The notes beneath the pieces were generated by a model. That model saw only the letters and a program-made list of their open reading frames with translations, was not told where the DNA came from and made no database searches. A DNA stretch of 64,000 nucleotides from Zizania palustris (lineage: Eukaryota; Streptophyta; Magnoliopsida; Poales; Poaceae). How positions within the stretch are numbered: the stretch's first letter is position 1; every line of letters begins with the position of its first letter. Shown one piece after another: positions 54,625 through 64,000 of the stretch. The DNA lies in the NCBI GenBank assembly GCA_019279435.1, contig JAAALK010000287.1, positions 61,817,144-61,881,143 on the forward strand, given 5' to 3'. The position numbers and the translations under genes were made by a program.

Positions 54625-55376
54625 TGTTGATAGCAAAAAATGGCATTAATGGTTGAGATTGTCAAAATATCAATTTTTGTGATTTGGGCCAAAAATACAC
54701 ATGTCCGGGGTCAGGCCGAAGCCCTATAAGGCCGTAGGTCCATTGGGCTATGGGCTCCGAAAGCCTCTGGCCAGCCCACGGCCTTCGGCCAGGAAGCCTT
54801 CGGCCCGAGGAGCAGGCTTCGACGGGCCTGGCCGAAGCCCACTTCGGCAGAGATAGAGTTGGACACAATTCCGGCTAAGTTTTTATCTCTATCCAAGCCG
54901 AATTATAGCAAATTAGAAAAAAAGTTTGACCCCTATAAATAAAGAGGCGAGGCCAGCTTAGAGGCCCCCTCCAAACACAAATCAAACATAAAGCCCTAGC
55001 TTTGATCGCATTTATTTACCTTTACTTTTCTGTACCTCTTCATGGGTTTGCCTGGAAGCCCTCCACCGGCCACTTCGGAACAGTGGTAATCCTTGTTACT
55101 TCGCCTGTGAAGTATCCGTTAATCTACGTAATAGATTGCTATCACCTTGTTACTTCTCCTGTGAAGTATCCGCTAATCTACGTAACGGATTGCTACCTTC
55201 GCTACTAGTGCAACACTTAGCAGAATTCGGTCCTTAGGCCGAATTAGTACTTCGAACCCTCTTTATTGTAGGTTTCCACGTTCGGAGCTACTTTGTCGGA
55301 GGTGTCTGGAGCTGAGAGATCAGTTTCGGAGGTCGCCAGGACACCCTTCACCGAAGATTCTGCTTCGACCACAGGT
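54625..55376 (+). repeat. LTR of family 1 (second member), interrupted by the chromovirus
   Basis: Starts TGTTGATAGCAAAAAATGG, matching the start of the LTR at 4985, and has a TATA box at 54934-54940 (TATAAAT) in the equivalent place. A 52-base direct duplication (CTTGTTACTTC...TAGATTGCTA) lies at about 55090-55197. Its middle and end must lie beyond the chromovirus, outside the window. Confidence 0.75.
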
Positions 55377-58300
55377 TGTCACGCCCCGATTTAATAAATC
55401 AGGACCTTTATTGAAATTCCATAGAATATCAATAAAAACAAGACGTTCATCATGCGACCACGTATAATACAAGCAATCATTCATGGTTCGTAGACCGTAT
55501 TAGTACAAAAGTGAATAAAGATGAAGAGAAACTAATAAATCAAAGGGTCCTAGATGAACGCCTCCTTCTAGTCTCGCCTTGACTGGGTTGCTACTCCAGA
55601 CCTTCATCCTCCTCGTAGTAGACGGGCTCTGGTGGTGTAAGTCAATGGGGGTGAGTACAAACGTACTCAGCAAGCCACCGAATGCAAATATAATGCAGAG
55701 TAATAACAAGGGAGATAGTGGCTAATTTTGCGGAAAAGCATAATTGTAAAGCAATTAAATGTGATCAAGTTATTAGTACTGAAATGTAAACATGTGTATG
55801 TATCATCATCTTCTAACTCGAGGGGTACAGTCAGCCCCACCTCGCTCGACAGTCCTTACATGCCATGAATAACTCAACCATTCAAACAATAGTAAACTAA
55901 CTGCGAGTAGTCACACAACCTGCCCTTGACCGTGGACTCGGCTTTTCGAAAAGATTAAATACTCTGATCAGAGGTGTACCACTGTACCCACAGGGCACGC
56001 ACTCATCACTTACACCAAAGTGTAACGAGATGACCCATACATGGGAACTCGTGCCAAAACCTTCCATATGGTCCTCCTCGACCCGACAGCACCCTCTTAT
56101 GGGTTTCATATGGTGTCCCGACGCGTCGAGCCTCACCATACCCCCCTTGAGCCACGTCGGTACAAGTCACCCGCAGGTTGCCCCTTGCCCCCTCCACTTT
56201 GGTGCATCGAGTCGGATTGTTCCATACTTTCAGTTAGGACTTACCCATTAGACTTGTGGTTGGTACGGAAGTACTTTGCAACAGATCCCACAGACCGGTC
56301 CTTATAGTGCCCCGGGTGCGACTAACCAATGCCCTAGCTTCCACCCAGAACCCACCATACTTATAACATAGCCAACTCCAACAGAGTCTAGAGACGAGAA
56401 TAACGGGGAAATTCATATAACAGATTCCAACTATCTACGACTCATTCTTTTTATCCTATAGCATTTGTGTCAATACATTGGACACTAGCTAATATAATAC
56501 TTGTAGAGTGACAAGGGGTGTTGGCTCAATAAGCATGGCTTGGGTTTGCACACAAGGACGGGGATCTAATAAATATAATGTAGGGCTTGATATTTGACTA
56601 ATGCAATATTATCCTATGAGTTATAGCGATACTTTATTAAAACATGGGCTCAATGATGATCAAAATGGGGGTTGTGACTTGTCTTGATCTGCAAATGGGG
56701 AAGGCGGAACCTCAGGATAGAACTCCGGCTCCTCGACGATCTCGTAGTCTTCTCGACACGGAAAAAAATACACAATACATTCAATAAACAAATAAAATAT
56801 CACAATCAATAAGCATACAAGTATTAGGGTCTTTAATATGTGAAATAACGCCCTATTATTCTGAAGTTATTAAAGATTTATTTTTAAGGCTTTTCCCAAT
56901 TCATTTTCTGAATTTATAATTTTATCCCTAAGGGGTTTTTGTTCATTTATTTAATAATATTATTTTGGGCCAAAGTAACATACTGTTTTTATGGCTCAAA
57001 CATGTAGAGAGTTAAATGCTGAGTTTAACAAAATTTGAATGGTGAAATTTGGAGTTAAAATGAGCAAGTTATGAATTTTGGAAGTTTAAATCAATTTCTG
57101 AAATTTTATTTAAACAGAAAATAGGATTTAGTCCACGGTGAGCCAGGCCCACGGTGGACTGGTGCACTATGCGCGTGGACTGGTTGATCCAGAGCCATTG
57201 GATCTGGATCTAGCGGCCAGGCGCGAGGCGGGATCGGTTAAATGAAAACAGATGGCCATGATTAAATCGCACCGAATCGGTACGCGTGGACGCACGAGAT
57301 CGAGCCAGAGACTTAAGTTATAATCAACGGCTCGGATGGTCCCGTACCTCTTTGACCAGATGGACGCCTCAGATTAGATCAAGGGGGGTTATAATTTCAG
57401 CCGTTCATCGCAGATCGAGCGGCTGAGGGACCGTCCGGCACAGCACGCGTTAAGGGGGCACATACTCCCTTCGTCTCCAGCGACGGTGGGGCTCGGGCGC
57501 GGCGGCGATAGCGATGGCGAGCGCCTAGGGGTTTAGCTACCAGCAGAAATGGAATGAGGGGAGTACGGCGGTTCCAACCATACCTGCGGCGGTGAGGATG
57601 GTCAAAGGATGGCGGCCGGCGGTGAGGTCTTCTCGGGTGGTCGACGGCGATGGCGATCCGGCGGTCTTCACGGCCAACCAAGGGGTGGCCGAGGATGGGT
57701 GGGTAACGGGGATCCCAACGGTGGCGACAGCGTGGACGGCGGGGGCCGGAGTCGACGGCGGACGGCGGTCGGAGGTGTAGCAGGGGAGAACTCGGAAAAA
57801 GTAGTGAGAGGGCTCGGGAATGCGTGGCTAGCTGTGAGGGTGTGAGGTCTCGGCTATGGTGGTCGGAGGGGTTTAAATAGGAGGGGTCGCCGGCGTTCAA
57901 ACGGAAGGGAACCGAGAGGTTTCCTTTTCCCCTCCGACGAGTTTCCATGCACGCGTGTGCTTGCCATCTAAGCCAAAAACGCGTTGGGTAACCGGGGAAG
58001 GCGATCACCGGTAGATGGTAGGCGTCAGCGTGGGCTCAATTTGGTGTATGGCAACAGGCGGGGCGGATTTGGCAGGGGCGTCGCCGGCGATGGAAAAGGG
58101 GGGATCCCTTTCTATCGGGGAAGAAGGTCCCGATAGGTGGCCCCCACCTGTCGGCGGGCGAGCGAAAATGGAAGGACCGACAGGCGGGCCCTAGCGACCA
58201 GAGAGCGAGGGACGGGCGCGGGTGGCTGACATGTTGGGATGAGGCGGGGCACGAGCGGGAGAGAGAGGAGAGAGGCGGCGCCGACAGGTCGGTCCCACCT

Positions 58301-58635
58301 GTCGGTGGCAGACGGTTTGGACTGGGCTAGGCTCGGAGACTTTGAGGGTTGAGGCCCGTTAAGGTTTAAAATTGTTTTCTGATTTAAAATAAATCCAGTA
58401 ATTCATTTATTTGTTTAAGGGTTGAATCACTGTTGATAAAAATTTGTAAAAAATCCTAAAATTATGTCTTGGCCTCTAGATTATTCCATAAATTTTCCAA
58501 GTCGAAATTCTGAATATTACTCCCTGTTTGGCTTTAATAGGGATCTTTTATGATTTTCTTTAATAATTAATTCCAGAAATTCTTTGAATAATAATTTCCT
58601 TTATTTTATTCATTTTTAAATCTTGGGGTGTTACA
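55377..58635 (-). repeat. Chromovirus 3' LTR
   Basis: 3259 bases, reading TGTCACGCCCCGATTTAAT on the plus strand to CTTGGGGTGTTACA. GC-rich from about 57130 to 58330 with several open frames that have no recognisable protein, AT-rich elsewhere. The other LTR lies beyond base 64000. Confidence 0.88.
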
Positions 58636-58650
58636 ATCCTATCCCCCTTA
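58636..58650 (-). other. Chromovirus polypurine tract
   Basis: TAAGGGGGATAGGAT on the minus strand directly before the LTR start TGTAACACC. It primes plus-strand synthesis and overlaps the last codons of pol. Confidence 0.88.
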
Positions 58651-60036
58651 CAGAGAATCTCGTCCTCGATATTCGGACCAATCCTCGAATAGCTCAGGAT
58701 GTCGTGCCTTGAGTTCTTCCTCTTTTTCCCATGTAGCTTCCTCTACTGGATGATTGCTCCACTGAACCTTACAGAAGCGGATGGCTCGGCTCCTGTTGAT
58801 CCTTTCTTTCACTTCCAAGATCTTGACGGGCTTTTCCACATAGGTCAGATCCTCTTGAACATCCAACTGCTGTAGGTCTACTTGCTTTGTTGGGACTCGA
58901 AGGCACTTCTTTAGTTGAGACACATGAAACACATCATGTACCCCAGCCAATGAGGGTGGCAGTTCCAACTGATAAGCGACTTCGCCTTGGTGTCTAACAA
59001 TAGGAAAAGGTCCACCATATCGAGGTGCCAACTTTCCTCTCATGTTAAACCGTTGAGTGCCACGGAGAGGGGTAACTCGAAGGTAGACGTGGTCTCCTTC
59101 TTCAAATGCTAGATCTCGACGACGATTGTCTGCATAGCTCTTCTATCGAGATTGGGTTGTCTTGAGTCGGTCTCTGATAATGCATACCTTCTCTTCAGCT
59201 TCCCGAAGGATATCTGTTCCGAATACCTAGGATTCACCAGTTTGATCCCAAAGTAGAGGCGTCCTGCACTTTCGTCCATATAAGGCTTCGAACGGGGACA
59301 TCTGAAGGCTGGCTTGATAACTGTTATTGTAAGAAAACTCGGCGTACGATAAACTCTTGTCCCAAGTTCCTCCAAAATCCAAGACGCATGCCCAAAGTAT
59401 ATCCTCCAATATCTGATTCACCCTTTCAGTTTGTCCATCTGTCTGAGGGTGGTATGCGGTGCTGAAGTTTAGTCTCGTTCCCATCTCCTCTTGAAGGTTT
59501 TTCCATAATCGAGACGTAAACTGACTCCCTCTATTGGAGACTATCTTCTTGGGTACTCCATGAAGGCATACGATGCGGGCTATATATAATTCTGCTAGTT
59601 TAGGGCCACTGAAGGTCGTTTTGACGGCTATGAAGTGAGCTACTTTGGTTAGCCAGTCAATGATTACCCATATGGAATCATATCCAAGTTGGGTCTTTGG
59701 GAGTCTGGTGATGAAGTCCATACCGATCTCCTCCCATTTCCATTCAGGCACTTTAAGTGGCTGCAACAGTCCTACGGGTCTCTGATGTTCTGCCTTCACT
59801 CGTCGGTAGGTGTCACATTCCGCGACAAACTGAGCAATCTCTTTCTTCATGCTAACCCACCAATAACGTTCTTTCAGGTCCTAGTACATCTTGGTACTCC
59901 CGGGATGGGTGGAGTATAGAGTATCATGGGCTTCCCTTAGAATAAGGGTCTTTATCTCTGGTTTATCCGGCACACAGATCCTGGTTCCAAACCATATGGT
60001 GCCATTCTCGTCCTCTGAAAATCCTGGGGCCTTACC
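58648..60036 (-). pseudogene. Chromovirus integrase and chromodomain, active site damaged
   Basis: The integrase core reads MDFITRLPKTQLGYDSIWV (first Asp), then KKIVSNRGSQFTS, in which the second catalytic Asp (usually SDRG) is Asn, and HPQTDGQTERVNQ with the Glu. In the zinc-binding region the usual CxxC reads CDTY, so the last Cys is lost. The C-terminal part has the GPF/Y-like segment LAPRYGGPFPIV, FHVSQLKKCL, and the chromodomain KILEVKERINRSRAIRFCKV with WSNHPVEEATWEKEEEL, ending at 58648. TAG stops lie near 59145 and 59883 where Gln is usual. Chromodomains are thought to guide integration to chromatin carrying histone marks. Confidence 0.92.
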
Positions 60037-61689
60037 CTATCTCATGTTCTTCTTGATGGCGGCTATATCCGGGTCTTCTAACTGAGCCTCACGGATCTGC
60101 TCAAACAGGACTGGTTGGGTCTCCAAGGTGGCTAGATATGCTCCTGTGGTTAACCCGAGGTTTAACTTTTCCATTTCCTTATATAGCAAAGGCGCGTGAT
60201 CTTGAATCACGATGGCGGTGCAGTATCCCTTACGACTTAATGCGTTAGCTACCACGTTTGCTTTTTCGGGATGGTAGTGAATACCTAAGTCGTAGTCCTT
60301 TATTAATTCCAACCATCGCCTTTGCCTAAGGTTGAGATCCGGCTACGTGAAGATATACTTCAAACTCTTGTGATCCGTAAAGACTTCGCAGTGATTTCTG
60401 ACCAAATAATGCCTCCATATCTTAAGGGCGTGCACAAGAGCGGCCAATTCCAAGTCATGTGTCGAGTAGTTTAGCTCATGAGGTCTCAACTGATGAGAGG
60501 CGTCTGAAACAACCTTTCCGTCTTGCATAAGGATGCATCCCAATCCTTGGCGTGATGTGTCGCAATAAACATGGAAGTCCTTCCTGATATCCGGTAGGGT
60601 CAGTATGGGTGCTGACACCAGTCGGGCCTTGAGGGTGCGGAAACTTTCCTCACACTCGGGAGTCCATTCAAACTTCTCTCCCTTCTACAACAACTTGGTC
60701 ATAGGCTTGGCTATCTTGAAAAAATTCTTGATAAATCGGCAATAGTAACCTGCCAAACCAAGAAAACTTCGTATCTCCGATACGCTGGTGGGTGGCAGCC
60801 AATCCGTAACTGCTTCCACGGAGGCAGGATCCACTGCGATACCTTGTGCAGAGATGATATGTCCAAGGAACTTTACTTCCGCCATCCAAAACTTACACTT
60901 GTTGTACTTGGTGTACAACTGATGTTCCGTTAGCTTTCCTAAGGTCAACCTGATGTGAGTTTCGTGCTCCTTTTGGTCCTTGGAATAGATGAGGATGTCA
61001 TCTATAAATACCACGATGAATTTGTCCAAATATTCCATAAACACCTTATTCATCATATTCATGAAGAAAGCGAGGGCGTTGGTTAATCCAAAAGACATAA
61101 CGGTGCACTCATACAATCCATAACAAGAGGTAAAAGCCGTCTTGAGTATATCCTCCTGTCGAATCCTCAGCTGATGATATCCGGACTGTAGGTCGATCTT
61201 GGAGAACACCGTTGCTCCTTTCATCTGATCAAATAGATCATCGATCCTGGGTAACGGGTACTTATTCTTGATGGTTACCTCATTCAAGGCTCGATTATCC
61301 ACGCACATACGCTTAGCCTTGTCCTCCTTCTCAACGAAGATGACGGGAGCTCCCCACGGAGATGTGCTATGTCTGATGTATCCCTTCTTCTCAAGATCTT
61401 CCAGCTGCTGCTTCATCTCAGCTAGCTCATTGGCGGCCATCCGGTATGGTCGCTTGTAGATGGGAGTAGTTCCGAGTACTAGGTCAATCCGGAACTCAAT
61501 ATCTCTCTTGGGTGGCATCCCTGGTAAATCCTCTAGAAATATGTCCGGGTATTCACAGACTACTGGTATCTCCTCCAAAGTAATATGGTGTAGCCTCGGT
61601 CTTCCGGACTTCTGGCTTGGCATCTGAAACGTGACAGCAGTCCCTTCTTTACTGGTCACAGTTACTTGTCTTCGGGCACACCTTATCAC
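60037..61689 (-). pseudogene. Chromovirus reverse transcriptase and RNase H
   Basis: RT runs from PGMPPKRDIEFRIDLVLGT through KKGYIRHSTSPWGAPVIFVE, FSKIDLQSGYHQLRI and the catalytic VVFIDDILIYSKD to GLAGYYCRFIKNF. After a TAG at 60685 the RNase H region continues with FHVYCDTSRQGLGCILMQDG, HELNYSTHDLELAALVHALK and VFTDHKSLKYIFT. A TAG follows where Gln is usual (FTQPDLN), then IHYHPEKANVVANALSRK. The next TAG (NMR, 60037) ends this part. Domains are complete apart from the stops. Confidence 0.93.
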
Positions 61690-63170
61690 ACCCTAGTGCT
61701 TATTGAGCCAATCCATTCCTAAAATGAGATCCAAACCTTGGCATTCTATTAGGATGGGGTCAGCCCAGAATATTGTGCCTTTGATATCTACCCATACCCT
61801 TGGACTATAGGAACGGGCTTGAGTTTGTTTGCCAGGGGTGGCTATTAATACTGGTCTTGGTAGTTCACTTACGTTCAGATTATTCTTCTCCATGAAAGTT
61901 GTTGATATAAAGGAGTGCGTAGCTCCGGTATCAAATAATACCACTGCAAGGGCCGAATGTACCGTGAACTTACCCATGACGATCTCGGGTGCGGCCTGGG
62001 CTTCCTCGACAGAGATGTGGTTGACTCGGGCGCGGACTGTCGGGTTGGTCGTGACTCCTTGTGCGCGCTTGGGGTGGGGGCACTGGTGAGAATAATGCCC
62101 CTCCTGGCGGCAGTTGAAGCATATCATGGGCTTGCCGTGCTTGTCGCGCAGAACCTCTGCTTTCTTGGCAAGGGCGGGTGGAGCGGCCGGTGTGGCGGGA
62201 GCGGGGCGAGGATGTCCGGCTCCGGCATTGGCGGCGGGTGGCGCTGGACGATACACCGAGCGTGGATGATATTGGGGTGCCAGTGGGGGAGGTGCGGAGT
62301 GGGGCCTCTGCGCCATTCCTTGGTTCTAGTGGAAGGCGATCATTCTCTTCTTCTTCAGGTCGACCTTGTTCTGCTGGGTCTCCTGAATAATCGCTTTATT
62401 CACCAACTTCTGGAAGTTGGCGTAGTCTCTAGAGACCAGTTGAAGGGAAAGCTATCCTTCAGCCCTCGGAGGAACTTTGACTGCCTGGCCGTATCAGTAC
62501 GGACCTCCTCAGGCGCATACCGGGCCAACCTGTTAAACTCGTGGAGATACTTTGTGACGGACCTGCTTCCCTGCCGCAGGTCCCTGAACTCTTGTTGTTT
62601 CTAGGCGATGATGCCGTCTGGGACATGGGCTGTGCGGAAGGCGGCGGAGAACTCAGCCCAGGTGTGGATGTGTCCCTCGGGCAGAGTCTCGCGCAGGTTG
62701 TCCCACCATTCCGCGGCAGGACCCTGTAGTTGGTGGGCAGCAAAGGCTACCCTCTCCTACTCGGTACAAGTCAGGAGGTCCAACTTCTTCCCAATCGTCC
62801 TCAACCAATCACCAGTCTCCATGGTGTTGGTGGTGCTTGAGAAAGTGGGAGGGCGAACTCGGAGAAACTCCGAGAGCTGGGAGACGGGTGCGGGAGCGGG
62901 AGTGGCGAGGCGAGGTATCTCTGGCTGCTGCTGATGGAGGCAGAAGAATTGAGCTTGGTGCTCTTGCATCTGCTGCTGCTACTGTTGCATCTGATTCAGT
63001 AGTGTGGCCACCAGCTGATTCTGGTTGGCCATCATTTCAGCCAACGTAGGGTGATTGGTGACTGGGGCTTGCCTCTGCCCAGTCGCTCCCCATTGAGGTA
63101 GATTACCGTTGTCCCCTCCATTCTGGGGAGCATCGGAGCCTTGAGTGTTAGTTATCCTGAAGTTTCCAAA
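61690..63170 (-). pseudogene. Chromovirus gag and protease
   Basis: The gag capsid part reads EFLRVRPPTFSSTTNTMETG, AAHQLQGPAAEWWDNLRETL and FRDLRQGSRSVTKYLHEFNR. The zinc knuckle CFNCRQEGHYSHQC lies near 62100. The protease motif is VVLFDTGATHSFIS (about 61945) and the segment ends DWLNKH with a TAG at 61693. Further TAG stops lie near 62979, 62758, 62602 and 62322, each at a likely Gln codon. A frameshift occurs near 62455 (start of the LSLQLVSRDYANFQ block). Confidence 0.88.
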
Positions 63171-63343
63171 ACAAACAACACTTTCTTAGGGGGAATGATG
63201 CTAAGTTTTATTTCAAAAATGCGTCATCCTTATGATTACATTTATTGTCTTTTATTTAATTCTTCACTCATGCCTTATATTTGACATGAGTGGCATTACA
63301 ATCAAAAACATTAAAAGAAAACAATCAATCGTAAAGTCCACGT

Positions 63344-64000
63344 CTAAGGTAGCTCAGGGGACGACTCGACCACGGGCTCAGTGAAGACGGTCGGGGTGGT
63401 GGAGCTGGAGGGTCCGGCGGGAGGTGCGCTGTGGGAGATCCTCTTGGTCCTCACTGTGGGGATCCGAAGTGATTTCCGCTTGCGGGGCGGAAGGGGTGCG
63501 ACCTTCTCGAGATCCTTCTTCAACTCCTTAAGCTGATGGCGAAGCTGGGTGGTGACGAGGGTGCCCTGGCGTAGTAGTTCGTTCTGACGCCTCAACTCCT
63601 CTACCTCGAGGGTCAACTGAGGGTTCTGCTGGACCTGTCGACGAAGATCGGCATTCTCGCGGTTCAGATTCTCTGAGGTAGGGTGGTAGAAGTCTATGGT
63701 GTCGTGCTGTCTGTCTGCGTCGAGAACGGCCTCTGTGTGGAGGTTGTCCATGGCCTCCAAAAGTCTCATGGTGCGGGCGATGGCGGAGTTGCTCTGAGTG
63801 AGGGGGCTGATGTAGATGTTGCGGTGACTCCCTAGCATGCGCATGGGCATGAAGCGGTAGACGGTGTCGTGGAGGTGGCAGTCGTAAACCAGTCGAAGCT
63901 CGGCGAGGGCCTAGAGTGCAGCGCGCTGGCTGGCCACCACGAACGAAGGTCCTCCAACTCCATGGGTGTAGAAGGGAGGCTGCGTGGACGAGGAGCGGAT
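63344..64000 (-). CDS. Coiled-coil ORF upstream of chromovirus gag (open past the window edge except one TAG)
   Basis: From 63850 an open frame starts MPMRMLGSHRNIYISPLTQS and runs 168 codons. A heptad-rich coiled coil lies about residues 55-110 (NRENADLRRQVQQNPQLTLE, RRQNELLRQGTL), followed by a basic Pro-rich tail (PLPPRKRKSLRIP) and a Ser/Thr/Pro-rich end. The same frame continues upstream to the window edge (GGPFSVV-like, AELRLVYDCHLHDTVYRF) with one TAG near 63913. Between this ORF and gag, 63150-63340 looks intron-like on the minus strand, with a pyrimidine-rich acceptor (GGAAACTTCAG) before the gag-side sequence. I do not recognise the protein; it may be an extra retroelement ORF spliced to or expressed separately from gag. 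Confidence 0.5.

Larger units (their letters stand above)
55377..64000 (-). mobile_element. Tekay-type chromovirus (Ty3), 3' LTR to upstream ORF; 5' LTR outside the window
   Basis: The minus-strand order is an ORF upstream of gag, gag, protease, RT, RNase H, integrase, chromodomain, polypurine tract and LTR: the Ty3 order. LTR ends TGTAACACCCC and GGGGCGTGACA and a C-terminal chromodomain place it among plant chromoviruses, most likely the Tekay/Del group. Many in-frame stops, almost all TAG, make it inactive. It is inserted in an LTR of family 1. Confidence 0.9.

Noticed and set aside
57397..58008. 203-codon open frame on the minus strand
   Set aside because: Lies wholly within the GC-rich part of the chromovirus LTR, overlaps open frames on the other strand and has no recognisable domain.

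Overview
The window is plant nuclear DNA, almost certainly from a grass. The evidence is a host gene for the SWI/SNF-associated armadillo protein LFR with plant-type GT-AG introns, captured pieces of plant genes (PsaL, SAP18, an AP2/ERF domain, a two-B3-domain gene), and a dense load of Sirevirus (Ty1/copia), Tekay-type chromovirus (Ty3), CACTA and Mutator-like (MULE) elements of the kind that fill grass genomes. I cannot name the species.

Only about 1 kb (124-1062) reads as an ordinary host gene: the last four exons visible of LFR. Everything from 1959 on is a nest of transposable elements whose boundaries can be worked out from target-site duplications (TSDs). First nest: CACTA-1 (1959-23852, TSD TTT) carries an apparently intact five-exon gene for a protein with two B3-like domains. 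A solo LTR sits in CACTA-1 (4985-5886 + 23423-23819). CACTA-2 sits in that LTR (5887-23419, TSD AGG) and carries a chimeric PsaL pseudogene. CACTA-2 in turn holds a solo Sirevirus-type LTR (8801-10613) and a full-length, decayed Sirevirus on the minus strand (11714-23191, TSD CATGT). The stretch 9512-24513 was then tandemly duplicated as 24514-30325; in the second copy the Sirevirus has collapsed to a solo LTR that looks chimeric between its two parental LTRs.

The second nest (30561-50069) begins with the LTR and gag start of another Sirevirus relative, cut at about 32362 by the truncated 5' LTR of a small non-autonomous LTR element (32363-50069) that carries an AP2/ERF-domain fragment. Inside that lies a gag-only Sirevirus-like element (33111-49008, TSD GAAGT). 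Its 3' LTR is split by a MULE (40195-46526, 9-bp TSD ACTTAAGGG) with a five-exon transposase broken by five stops and a tRNA-Thr-like pseudogene. The right terminal repeat of that MULE is split by CACTA-3 (44223-46273, TSD GCG/GTG), which holds the last two coding exons of a SAP18-like gene.

From 50070 on there are decayed retroelement pieces (a grass-repeat protein fragment, a Ty3 gag-protease), then a second, degenerate copy of the 3' half of LFR (52556-53487), a copia LTR plus gag remnant, an LTR of the same family as the one inside CACTA-1, and, inserted into that LTR, a Tekay-type chromovirus on the minus strand (55377 to beyond 64000) with chromodomain, pol, gag and an extra coiled-coil ORF upstream of gag. 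Nearly all stops in the chromovirus and several in other elements are TAG at positions expected to be Gln, which fits CAG to TAG decay at methylated CHG sites.

No new enzymatic system was found. The most interesting objects are the intact-looking B3 gene riding in a CACTA element, the several gene captures by CACTA and LTR elements, and the readable insertion/duplication/recombination history.
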